A stretch of DNA of 64,000 nucleotides, taken from assembly GCA_029204225.1 (NCBI GenBank), contig CM055095.1, positions 23,446,026 to 23,510,025 of the forward strand. The letters are read 5' to 3'. This document shows, piece by piece, positions 22,791-33,500 of this stretch (position 1 is its first letter; each line of letters begins with the position of its first letter). The notes beneath the pieces were generated by a model. The model saw only the letters and a list, made by a program, of their open reading frames with translations, was not told where the DNA came from and ran no database searches. The translations under genes and the position numbers were made by a program. Source of the DNA: Diphasiastrum complanatum (taxonomy: Eukaryota > Streptophyta > Lycopodiopsida > Lycopodiales > Lycopodiaceae).

Positions 22791-23160
22791 CATCTGTTTT
22801 GATTTCTTTTTCCAAAGCTTTCCATTTCATATTTCCCAAAAAATGTGACAATGGAAACTGTTGTATTTTCCAGGGTTCGCCATTTCTCGAAAATCGCGAC
22901 ACTCTTCGGAAATTGTTTAAATGCAATTTTGCCACAAATATTTTATGCAAAAAACCCAACACCTTTTGTTATTGAGTGTTGAGTTGGTTTGTTTTTGCAA
23001 TGTATCGCAATTTCACATTCATTTGACATTTTTCATTTTTTCCAAAAATGCCGACACTTGTTTGAGCACTTCCATGTTTGCTTATTTTGCACATGTGAAA
23101 AGTTGCGACACCTAAAAGGTCACATTTGAATACTACAAAAAAGGCGACAAATGTGCGAAA
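22775..23160. repeat. Irregular AAAATGCCGACAC motif field
   Basis: Variants of AAAAATGCCGACACT occur at about 22779, 22840, 22888, 23042, 23097 and 23139 (some reading GCGACACT). They may be a decayed minisatellite in the downstream untranslated part of the gypsy fragment. Confidence 0.35.
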
Positions 23161-23510
23161 ATCAATAAGTTTGATTGTTTTCACCAGACTGTGTAAATTT
23201 TTTTTTTTTCGCAGTTCGAAACTCAAGTCTCCGAGTTCGACTTTTGCGAATTTTGCAAAACACTTATTGTATTTCGGTTTATTTGATTTTTTAGTTCACT
23301 TTATACCTTTAAGGAATGAAGGTCCTTTTCAATTTAATGCACTGTCATATCATTAAGAACTTTTGCTAATTTGTTCTTTTTTCGTGTTCATTTTTTTATT
23401 TTTTTCTTACTTTTACTAATGCCTTCGCTATGATCAAACGCCTTCGTTACTATCACGCATGCTGAAGCTTTCATTTCTTAGTTATCACGCATTGATTTGA
23501 AGCTCTTCCA

Positions 23511-24088
23511 ATGGCTATAGGCAATACCATTACCTTCACAACGCACCCGAAACCTATACTGCCGATGTTGCATCCTTTAGCAACCAGAGCCATAATAGAA
23601 AGCCTTTTGCAATTTGATCCATCCGTGATCCTTTCAGAAGTGTGCCATGAGCTAGTTCACAATCTAGATGAGACTGAAGATGGCCACATATGTAACATAG
23701 TCCGAAACACACCAATAGTTATTACATAAAATTTCTGGTGCCAAGCCTTAGGCTCACCGGTAGATGGTAGAACCCCCATCACCCTGGCAGACTATATCAC
23801 GTGAAGTGGATCATCCAAACTCAAAATGATGTCGAACCGATGGGAGAACAAAGTAAAAATGAAAATGATGAGATTCCTACGATCGTACAAGACCAAATTG
23901 TGGGTAATATGAGGCCCCCACGTTTGGATGAGATAGAATCAGAAGAGGAGGAGATTGAATATGAGGGTAACTCACATCATGAAAGAGACATGATCGGAAA
24001 TTTACGATTATACCTAGACCTAGATTCAGATGAGTGTCAAGACTTGTGTGATGACGAAAATGATGTAAATGATGAGAATGATCTATGA
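23511..24088 (+). CDS. Two unknown short frames, the second very acidic
   Basis: 23511-23729 reads MAIGNTITFTTHPKPI onward with EVCHELVHNLDETED; past its stop the same frame continues (GSPVDGRTPITLADYIT) to about 23800. 23801-24088 is a 95-codon frame rich in Glu/Asp (IESEEEEIEYEG, DLCDDENDVNDEND). Lying just downstream of a gypsy integrase end, they could be an extra 3' ORF of that element, or unrelated. No family is recognised. Confidence 0.25.
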
Positions 24089-24119
24089 TTATCTATCATT
24101 CTTTTTTCTCTTTTTTTTT

Positions 24120-24150
24120 TCCCCTCTCTCTCTCACACACACATTATAAA
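24120..24150. repeat. CT/CA microsatellite
   Basis: A CCCCTCTCTCTCTCACACACACA tract, resembling the compound microsatellites of family A but in otherwise unrelated flanks. Confidence 0.85.
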
Positions 24151-24296
24151 TTTAACAATCTATTACTATCCAACGCTATCTATATCTATTTGTCTATTAA
24201 CTTAAATTCTAGATCAATTTTCAAAACACATACACATCCTCTCAAACACACATACATTATCTTAAATAATTCTAACAATCTATTAATAACAGAGGA

Positions 24297-24953
24297 TGTA
24301 AAGAATTTGGGCCTCAGGGCCACGCACACACACGTACCCACGCGAGCCGCATACTGGAATCCCAACCCTAGTCGCCTAGCCACCCGCCATCCGTTTAACC
24401 CCCGAAAAGGGCTGGTGCTAGGGGATAGAGGATATAGAGAAGCCCCAACTTATATATGGGAGAGTTCATAGCAAGCAGTTACTTATGGGATATTCAAAAT
24501 TCTCAAGGCCTTCTCTGGGCGCTCAAGCCCATGACACGTTCCTTTGCGTGGCTTGCAACATAACATTCTGCAACACCCCCACTCAAGCAAGCACCGACAA
24601 AGGAACCCCCCGCTGGCTCTGATACCATGTAAAGAATTTGGGCCTCAGGGCCACGCACACACACGTACCCATACGAGCCGCGTACTGGGATCCCAACCCC
24701 AGTCGCCTAGCCACCCGCCATCCGTTTAACCCCCAATGGTACAAGGGGATGGAGGATATGGTGAAGCCCAAACTAATATATGGGAGAGTTCATGGCAAGC
24801 AGTTACTTATGAGATATTCAAAATTCGCAAGGCCTTCTCTGGGCGATCAACCCCATGGCACTTTCCTGTGCGTGGCTTGCAACTTAGCATTCCGCAACAC
24901 CCCCACTCAAGCAAGCACCGGCAAAGGAACCCCCACTGGCTCTGATACCATAT
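24297..24953 (-). mobile_element. TRIM/SMART-type miniature LTR retrotransposon, tandem
   Basis: Two LTR copies, 24297-24575 (279 bp) and 24628-24899 (272 bp), each begin TGTTGC and end CTTTACA on the minus strand. They are separated by a 52-bp internal domain holding only a primer-binding site TGGTATCAGAGCC (24614-24627, initiator tRNA-Met) and a polypurine tract TTGAGTGGGGG next to the downstream LTR. A second identical-plan internal domain (24900-24950, with its own primer site at 24937-24950) follows the upper LTR and ends three bases from a different LTR, that of the minus-strand copia element. There is no coding capacity: reading frames across the unit are shared between copies only because the DNA is duplicated. 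The plan matches terminal-repeat retrotransposons in miniature, and the internal domain is at the very small end for that class. Confidence 0.85.
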
Positions 24954-25144
24954 TGTGGAACGAGAAAGAGAACAAGAGAATATATATTGAATGTTGTTAA
25001 TGAGAACAATAGCTCTTACATATAGAAAGTGATAGAGAGGTGTCTCTCTATGTATGTCATAGAGGTGTGACGGTTGGGGACCCAAGTGGTCCACGTGGCA
25101 TATAATAGTCCTTTAGACATTTAGACTATACATTATATTTAACA
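24954..25144 (-). mobile_element. 3' LTR (191 bp) of minus-strand copia element H
   Basis: On the minus strand it runs TGTTAAATATAATG to GTTCCACA. The polypurine tract CTAAGTGGGAG lies immediately upstream (25145-25155) after the RNase H end, proving orientation. Unusually, its other side is followed by ATA and a primer site, the arrangement expected of a 5' LTR. Confidence 0.85.
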
Positions 25145-25149
25145 CTCCC

Positions 25150-26800
25150 ACTTAGTCATAATGTCTAAGACATGTCATCATGAACTATTCTTAATTGTCT
25201 TCTACAAAATTCAAATTTATCCTTAGTGAGTGGTTCGGTGAATATGTCAGCAACCATATCCTCTGTAGCACAATAATCCAATTGTACTTTGCCATCTACA
25301 ACTTGATGTCGAAAAAGTGATATTGAATTTCAATATGTTTCGTTAGCGCATGGAATTGAGGATTCTTTGTCATAGCAATGCAACTCTTGCTAACACATTT
25401 AAGAATTGTTCATTGATGTTCTTGGAAAGTTAAGAGATCATTGAGTAATCTTTTTAACCAGATAATTTCTTTGGTTGTCTGACATGCTGCTACATACTCA
25501 GCTTTTGCACTGGAAAGAGATATAGTTGGCTGCTTCTTACTTGTCCAAGAAATAACTCCAGAACCAAGCATGAAATAATATCTTGATGTTGACCTTCTTT
25601 CATTAATATCACCTGCCCAGTCAGCATCACAGAAACCGATTAATCTTAATACATTGTTAGAAACATTTTGACTTAATGTAATACCAAAACCAGAAGTCCA
25701 CTCAAATATCTAAGTATTCTCTTAACAGCTATCCAATGAAGATGACAATGATTACTTAGAAACTGACTTACAACACTAACTGCAAAAGCAATATCAGGTC
25801 TAGTAGATATTGCAGCATACATTAAACTGCCAACAACACTTTGATATGGAATTTCTTCCATCAGTTCTTGTTGTTCTTTGTTTTGTGGACACATATCTTT
25901 GGATAACTTCAAGTTGTTCTCTATAGGTGTGCTCACAGGCTTACAGTTAGTCATTGCAAACTTCTGTACAATTCTTGTATATATTTCTTCTGGCTGAGGT
26001 GTATTGTCTTAAGCTGCTTATTCCCTTTAACTTGAATACCTAGACAATAGTGTAGATCACCATAGTCTACCATTTTAAACTCAGAAGATAATCTTGACTT
26101 GCAATAGTTCATAAAAGTGAGATCATTGCTCACTAGAATAGCATCATCAACATATAATGCTATAATTACCAATGAACTTTGCTTCTATCGGATATAGATA
26201 TTTGAATTTGCATGTCCATCACTAAATCCTTCTGACTTTAGATAAGCATCTATACGCTAATACCAAGCTCTAGGTGACTGTTTTAGTCCATAAATAGTTT
26301 TGTGTAGTTTACACACTAGACTCTCATTCCCAAGCTTAATGTATCCTTTCGGTTGTTGCATATAAATCTCTTCTTCTAATCTTCCATTCAGAAAGGCTGT
26401 TTTTACATCCATCTGATGTATAAACATGTCCTTAGCTGCAACATTTGCAAGTAAGGTTCTGATGGAAGTCATCTTGACAACTAGTGAGAATGTATCATTA
26501 TAATGGATGGCTTCGACTTGTGAATATCCTTTGGCCACTAATCGAGCTTTATATCGATCTAATGAACCATCTGCTTTAAACTTCTATCTAAAGAGCCATT
26601 TACAACCAGCAACCTTCCTGTTACTTGGAAGTGACGTTAGTGACCATGTATTGTTTTTAATAAGCGAATCAAACTCAGTGTCTAATGCCTTTTTCCACTC
26701 TTCAGCATGTGAACTTTTAAGTGCTTGTTGCAAAGTTTGAGGCTCTGAATAAGTTGATGCACTTAAGGCAAAATAAGACCTCCATCCTGACTCCAAGGCC
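25150..26800 (-). pseudogene. copia reverse transcriptase-RNase H of element H
   Basis: Order on the minus strand: WKKALDTEFDSLIKNNTWSL (26700) and KVAGCKWLFR; KGYSQVEAIHYNDTFS; MDVKTAFLNGRLEEEIYMQQ; YGLKQSPRAWY (26260); after two stops, LYVDDAILVS with the catalytic YVDD (about 26150); YCLGIQV; after a frameshift near 25955, KPVSTPIENNLKLS and YAAISTRPDIAFAV; then a stop-ridden RNase H ending in VADIFTEPLTKDKFEFC at about 25200. RT copies the element RNA and RNase H removes it. Palm motifs are intact but the frame is not. The 3' LTR follows directly. Confidence 0.9.
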
Positions 26801-27180
26801 TTTATGGATGGTCTCTTTTCTCTAGTAGATAAGCTGTAGTGGAAACAACTTCAACCCAGAAGGACTTCAAAAGTGTCGCATGTGCTAGCATGCACTTTGT
26901 CAATTTGACTAAGGTTCTATTATTTCTCTCAACAAGACCATTCGAATGAGGCAAATAGGATGTAATGTATTTTTGCTCAATGTCATTAAGGCAATACTCC
27001 TTGAATTCAATATTTTCACTGGATCTAGAATATGACCGCCAACCCCAAATTCGAATCTGGAATAATTGCAAAATGTTTACATATGCATTCCTTTCACGAG
27101 AATGGAAATATGAGCGCCAACTACAAAGATGAGTATTTTGTTTTGCTTCATAGAATATGGTCATAGTACTTTGATGCAAC
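26801..27180 (-). pseudogene. copia integrase piece upstream of element H reverse transcriptase
   Basis: The minus strand reads EQKYITSYLPHSNGLVERNN, then TLVKLTKCMLAHATLLKSF and EVVSTTAYLLEKRD, the integrase segment with the third catalytic Glu in GLVERNNRT. It matches the lineage at 2150-2300. The integrase C-terminus is missing: the frame jumps directly to the RT linker at about 26810. Upstream (27000-27180) the text has two copies of a WRSYF-containing stretch of unknown origin. Confidence 0.8.
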
Positions 27181-27826
27181 TGATTACTCTATTATTTTTT
27201 TTATGATGACATTATATCATTTACATGTGGATATCCCTATTGATTTGGCACCTTTGCAGAGAAGAGGAGGCAAAGGAATTCAAATATCCGCTAAGGATCG
27301 TTCTTGTTACAGGGCAGGAGGAAAAAAAAACTTGGATTTATGGATAGATTGAACATTATATCCACATTATCCAAGCACTTTGACACATCCCACATTCTCT
27401 CCAATAACTCATTTAGTTACATGGATATGCAATGGGCATAGTGGATTACTAGGATATTGTGAAAGATTGCAGAACCATGAAAAAATTATGTTTTTTTCAA
27501 TATTGATAGGTGTAGTCATGCATTAGGAAAGAAGGCTCCATTCCGTTGTGCTCGATAAGCCGTCATAGTCTTCGACTTGTTGTCATTGCATTCCCTCTTT
27601 CCAAATGGTATTAGAGCTCTAATACTAGCATGCCTTCATGACATTAGAATGTATGTTGTTATAACCAGAAGCTCTAATACTTGTTACCTTTTGCCATATT
27701 AAATCACATCAATATCCTTCATGTTGTGGTATCAAATTTCAATATCAGATAATTGATTTCCAACTGTAGCAAAGAGCATGGCATCATTCTCAACGTCATC
27801 GATTTATCGACAAACTAAATGTCCAG
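27181..27826. other. Gene-free stretch
   Basis: No domain or repeat structure recognised on either strand. A weak gag-like plus-strand context may begin near 27770, just before the gag piece. Confidence 0.4.
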
Positions 27827-27992
27827 ATGGATTCTCAAAGTAAAGCTGGTCTTATTAGAGTTATCACTATGTTGCTACAAGAACACAATCGAAAAAGTCA
27901 AGACGCTTCATCAAGTTCATCATCTCATGCTCTATATGTCAAAGGCTCAAACAACATAAGCAGAAGCTCTAAGCAGTCTGCATCAAATTTCA
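27827..27992 (+). pseudogene. copia gag fragment interrupted by an LTR
   Basis: The plus strand reads GLIRVITMLLQEHNRKSQDA and SSSSSHALYVKGSN, a clear relative of the gag piece at 3400-3560 (TTVITMLLKEDSRRSQDP, SSSHALYVKGSK). It ends where the LTR at 27993 begins. Confidence 0.75.
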
Positions 27993-28387
27993 TGTTGGTG
28001 AGTAATGACCTTGAGAGGACCCAGACACTCTAATTGAGACATATGGAGTAGTGCATGTATGTGTGACTGATATAGGCAGGAGGTATGCATGTAGAGCTTT
28101 AACCTATTTATAGTTGACCTGCATGGGGATTGCATGGACTCATGCACAGGATCTTACACTCTATATATTGAGATAGAGATTGTCCCATTGATGACTTGGT
28201 CTAGGTTACCTGATGAGCTCTTCTCCTCTTGCTGTCACATTGACATAGCTTGGGGGCTAGATCCAGGAGGATTCTCTAGGAGGGATCTAGGTTTGGTTGG
28301 GTGGTTTTGCTCCATAGTCTCTCTTGTGTTTTCCTATCCTCATCTTAGGGGTTTTTCCTAGTGGTCTTTACATTGGTATCAGAGCCC
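27993..28387 (+). mobile_element. LTR (380 bp) with primer-binding site, plus orientation
   Basis: TGTTGGTGAGTAATG to GGTCTTTACA (27993-28372), then T and TGGTATCAGAGCCC (28374-28387), an initiator tRNA-Met primer site. The same sequence occurs inverted at 29963-30320. The start at 27993 coincides with truncation relative to the longer inverted copy, so the true 5' end may be missing. About 110 bp of leader follow before the minus-strand gypsy protease. Confidence 0.8.
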
Positions 28388-28489
28388 GGCTAAGATGTGG
28401 TTTTTGGATGGGATGGAGAGAAGTTCTACGTCAAGTCAGAATTGGAACGCACTTGGATTCACATCCCGGTTGGAGTGTTGTTTATCAAG

Positions 28490-29962
28490 GGAAGTCAGTT
28501 GTAGATGAATCATCATCCTCTTTTTGAGCCACTGGTTTGATAGTCCAAGTCACAGGATCAACCTTGACTACACATTCATGATTTTTAGAAGTGATTTTCC
28601 TAGTACCCCAGTTATGAATTACTTGCGCAACTCGGAACCATGGGCATCCCAATAGGACCCGGTAGACATTTGGTGCTTCTAGTAAGTCCATTACTACGAA
28701 AGTAATGACAAGCTCTACTTTGACAATTCTAGCAGGTATATCTTCAACTATTCCTCACAGATGAACTATCGTTTGATCAGCCAGCTTAATGTCAAAAGTT
28801 TCAGGCTTTATCTTTGTAAGACTCCACTTTGCACATAGCTTTGTAGAAATTAGGTTAACTCCCGAACCGCCATCTATCACGGCTGCTTCGTTAGAAAATT
28901 GTCTATGCTATACAGGGTGATATTTTTTTGTTCACCTTCCGAAGCTGCTCCGACATGGAGTACTTAATTAGATTATTCAAATTTGGCACAAAAAAGTGCT
29001 CTTGATGGACTTCTGGTTCAGCTTGAGTTAATTTTTGCTCTAATACTTCTTTTGCTTTTGGCACCAACATTAGGAACTCGCCCAATGAAATGTTGATCTT
29101 ACTAGACAAAATATTCATGAGCAGTTTTGTTTGCAGCACTTCTGGTTCAGTCATCTTGAAGGTTCTTCATGATGATGCAACTAAGCATTCATATCTGTAC
29201 GTGAACTATTCAGTGGTTGCACTGGTGAAGAACGAACTTCGGCTATTGCTCTAGCAGCTTCAAGCTCCTCTTCCTCTAGCAAATGTTTAATCCACTGCCT
29301 CATATCCTGATATCTTCTCTTTTCTACATGAAGATTTGGATAGACTCCAGATGCTGTTGGTATATCAGTTAATGGTATAGAATCAGCAGGTACTGGATTT
29401 GCTCTAGGTTTCTTTTGCTTCTGTGGTCTGGTAACCACCATCAAGGGTACACTTGGTTTATTCTGAGCTTCTGGTCTTTGCTTGATTGTTATTAAATTTA
29501 TAGGAGCTGTAGCCGGTGGTGGCTTTGGTCTTGATGGACATTCCTTATAGCAAAGCCCATAACCATACTGATATAAGCCAACATACTAATATTTGGCTCA
29601 TCGTCTGAATCTTCATCCTACTCCTGAATTGCATCGTCCATAGTGTTTTGCAAAATTGCATACTCATTATGGCATTTCGGCTCACGTATGATCCTTTTAG
29701 GTAGACCTGACAAAAACAAAGATAATCATAGTCAAGACAGAATGGTACAAATTTGTCTTTATTTGGACATTCTACAACTCTGTGATTTTCTCCACATGCA
29801 AAGCATCCAATGGTGCTTTGGTCCAGTTTCTAGATGCTTGTTGTTGTGCAGCAGCATAAATAGCATACTGTTATGAAGATCCACCTTCATAATTATTACT
29901 ATAGTTCCTTTGCTTGGCACTTCTGTAAGGTTCTGGTTCCATCAAATTGACAGGAGGAGCGG
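28490..29962 (-). pseudogene. Ty3/gypsy gag C-terminus and protease
   Basis: On the minus strand from high to low: a CCHC zinc knuckle CFACGENHRVVEC (about 29790), a Pro/Gln/Lys-rich linker, an acidic helix LLEEEELEAARAIAEV (about 29250), a degraded stretch, then a retropepsin with IDGGSGVNLIS in place of the usual DTGAS (about 28870) and the flap-to-C-terminal text LLGCPWFRVAQVIHNWGTRK (about 28630). Gag packages RNA and the protease matures the polyprotein; the DGGSG site would be atypical and the frame is broken repeatedly. It is flanked by LTR blocks in inverted orientation and is related to the gag at 41211-42240. Confidence 0.78.
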
Positions 29963-30413
29963 TGTAAAGACCACTAGGGAAAACCCCTAAGATGAGCATA
30001 GGAAAACACGAGAGAGACTGTGGATAAAAACCACCCAACCAAACCTAGATCCCTCCTAGATCTAGCCCCAAAGCTATGCCAATGTGACAGCAAGAGAAGA
30101 AGAGCTCATCAGGTAACCTAGACCAAGTCGTCGACAGGATAATCTCTACCTCAATATATAGAGTGTAGCATCTTGTGCATGAGTCCCCATGCATGTCAAC
30201 TATAAATTGGTTACAAATCTACATGCATACCTCCTGTCTATATCAGTCACACGTACATGCACTACTCCATATGTCTCAATTAGAGTGTCTGTGTCCTCTC
30301 AAGGTCATTAGTCACCAACATTCCTCAATGTGGAATTAAATCTAGGCGTGACCAATAATCTCGAATACTATATTAGGACTATTCCATGTCTTTAGTTGAA
30401 TATGGCCGTAACA
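29963..30413 (-). mobile_element. LTR in minus orientation (358-451 bp)
   Basis: The portion 29963-30320 is the inverse of 27993-28372. The upper part extends to a TGTTACGG start at 30413, preceded on the minus strand by a polypurine tract AAGGGAGGAAGAA (30414-30426), so the full LTR is probably 451 bp and this is a 3' LTR of an element lying above. The TGTTACGG part also recurs at 41084-41181. Its lower side carries no primer site but runs straight into gypsy gag. Confidence 0.75.
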
Positions 30414-30426
30414 TTCTTCCTCCCTT

Positions 30427-30590
30427 AAACATGTGCTGTCCTCATGATGGAAAAAAGAAAACATGAAACTATTCCTTAAGCTTTCAAATCTTACCCATGA
30501 ACCATTATTCTTAGTATGATCTTTCCATATGAATAAGTATTCAAAGATGCAACAATTTAAAAATTGTTTGCCTCTACTCAAATTCCAAAA
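30427..30590 (-). pseudogene. Possible chromodomain end of a gypsy chromovirus
   Basis: The minus strand at 30465-30545 reads FEYLFIWKDHTKNNGSWVRF followed by ESLRNSF, close to the chromodomain pattern (YLVxWxGx...xxWExxxxL). It stands just upstream of a polypurine tract and an LTR start, where chromoviruses carry this domain. Chromodomains direct integration to marked chromatin. No integrase could be read upstream, so the identification rests on the pattern and position alone. Confidence 0.45.
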
Positions 30591-33500
30591 GATACACTAA
30601 GCTATAAATCTTCCAAATGGGTAGATCTTATCCAAAATAAATACTCATCACCTTCATGTAATCCCAATTACATGAAATACGGGGTGATTTTACTTTATTT
30701 CAGAAATCAAATCCAAAAGCTAAAGAAATTACATGTCAATTTCTTGTAGAAAATGAGGCTTCTTGGTACAAATATTTGAAGAATATCAAAATATTACAAT
30801 TTAGTCATCTAAAATCTCTAGGAGATCCATCAAGTCTCAGACAATTATTAGTCAAACCAGAGTACTGCAGTTACTCTAATGAGTTAACAGCCCCATTTCT
30901 AGCATCGTATGCAAGAAATCAAAATCTATCCATATCTTAATAGATCTATTTGTCTCCTAAAAAACTGGAGATTTAGACTGAACTTTGTACACAAGCACTT
31001 ATAGACTACAATCTGTAAAGAAAGCAATTCCTCATAGGTAAACAATTACTTAATGGAAAGGCCTGTGAGATCCCTACAATCTCAAGTATGTGCTAGAGTA
31101 AAGAAATTTAGAGTTCAACCAACAGATCTAAATCCTTGACTCTCCCATGTTGATCAAGAATTACTCATTATCTTTAGAATCTTCACATTTCCTTACAATC
31201 TTCAAATGATCTTTAAGTATCAATTTATGATCCGTCAATCATAAACATTTAGAATCTTATGATTCGTCAATCATAATTTATAGGATTCCAAAACCATACT
31301 TAATCATTGAAATACTGGAGTATATGTACAACATACAACTTAAGAAATATAAGAATCATTCTGAAATCTTTTCCATCAGGAAAATCACTGGATTCCAAGA
31401 ATATTCTTTCAAACCAATTATAATCAGATTATGTATTCCAAATTCTACAATCATCCAAGTAATCAAAGACTATTATAACATTCATCTTTAACAATATAAA
31501 CTTTATACAATCTCCTACAACAACATCTAGAGATTTCAAAGCTACACTGAATTCCCAAAATTCAGTTTACCATTCTTGGCACCATTAGGATCCGGTATCC
31601 AATTGAGCTCACAGAGATACTATCACTAATGAATCAAGTCTATTTCTCAACTGAAAAATACTCATCCAAAAATTCAATATCCTACCCATATTTAAATCAC
31701 TTTCAAGTTAACCTATCGATCTATCAAAACAGTTCTTTTAACTCGGCAAGTAATTGTCAAACACAATACTTGATCACATGCACTAACTAAGGTTAGGCTG
31801 ACTTATACAGACATCTTTGGATATAAGGTGAAGATTACAGCTTTATTCCACTGATTCAATCCATAACTAAATGATATTTGGTAGCCAATCCATGAATCTT
31901 AATTCAATCTTTACCACTACTTCCCATATTCATACCCCCAAATCTCCTCTAGTTCAAGATTATTCAAAACAATTTCTAGAGATTTTCTCTATTCCACTGG
32001 ATAGTTCCACCATTGCACACAAACTAGATTCCAAAAAAGAAATCTATGCAACTGGTTGATCCCATGAAAGTCTTATTCCTATGATTGTCTTCTCCCCATT
32101 TTAAAAGAAATTCCATAATTTTGATTAAAAAGTTCCCAAGAGACAACGTATAAGATATCAAAGATTTGAAAAAGTCAGTAATGAGTATTCAATACTATTA
32201 CAAACTGGATTTTTTCCTTAAAATCATAAAATATCTTATCCCAAGTGATAGAAACATTACTCTCAATAATCAACTATCAAATAGAGAAAATAATTTGGGC
32301 TCAGGAAGTCTAAATTCCACTTAATCAATTGGCATTAATCGATTCTGGGCTATATTCACAAACCTGAAATGGAAGCATGAATTCATATAACTTAAACCCT
32401 CCTTCAAGACTAAGTTCTACATTGGAAGGAATTATATGAATCTCAATCCAATTGTCTCGTATATAAGAAATTTCTAAAAAGTAGAGGTTTAAAATTAAAA
32501 GAGAAATAGCTTTTAAGGGTTTCTAATTTGGAATTTATGAGATACCATTGAGGGATCCGGATCTATATCTCATAACCTCTCCAAATACCCTAAATAGACT
32601 TTACCAATGGTTTCAACTGTTAGCATTACTATTAATGTAAATAATACCCATTGGCCAACAGATCATTCTCACACAAGAATTTTCTTTTTGAAATCACTGA
32701 TGTCCCATACCACCAATTTTCTCTCCAAGAAAGTCCTTTGCTTTTAGATCTGATCAACAGAAAATCAGAAAGATTATCTGTCCATCCTGTACCTAATATA
32801 GGATCCAATCTTCAAAAATATCTTTAACCGCATTTTTTGATGATCAAGAGATCCCATAACTTCATCTGGATTTCCAATACCATATATGCACATATCTATT
32901 CCACCAAGTACTGGAGTACCCCCAAATTTGTTCCAAATGAATTGCAATAATCCATTAACAAAATCAGTGTGATTTAACAAGAATCCGCACATGGCTTTAC
33001 CGTCACATAAACAATCCATCTGGCTGGTACTATACTCCCAACTTCCTATCATCTGAGAGTTACAACTCTTAGGAATAAGCTCATTACAGTACAAATGTGA
33101 ACCAAGGTCATTCTCGTTCCATGTCACAATTTTCCATAACAAAATAGGGTCAACTCATGGTCCTATAGATATTCAAAATAAATTCAAAAAACCGGTGTTA
33201 TACAATTTCCTTACATGGATTATTAACGAACCCAAATTACACAACACTATCACATTTACCTACTCAGGTGTCTCATTTTCTTCCTTGCTTAGATTTATCG
33301 GTCACCCAAAAATTCTTTTAGCGAAGGTCCCTGAAAATTCCATTGACACAAGTAAATGCTAGGCTACTTCCCTTTTGACCACAACAGTTTATTTTTATTA
33401 CTTCATTAAAGTTGCCTGAATCAATGGAAAATCAATAAAATTTGGTTGCGGGTATTCTTTACGATATTCGATACACTTGTTTTTTAATCGAATATAGAAC

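Noticed and set aside
24614..24627. tRNA-Met-like sequence (also at 19245, 21543, 24937 and 28374)
   Set aside because: These are 10-14 base complements of the tRNA 3' end next to LTR ends, i.e. primer-binding sites; no cloverleaf can be formed from the surrounding bases.
24085..25000. Several overlapping 60-128 codon frames on both strands
   Set aside because: They lie across the duplicated TRIM LTR and adjacent microsatellite and are duplicated with it; TRIMs do not code.
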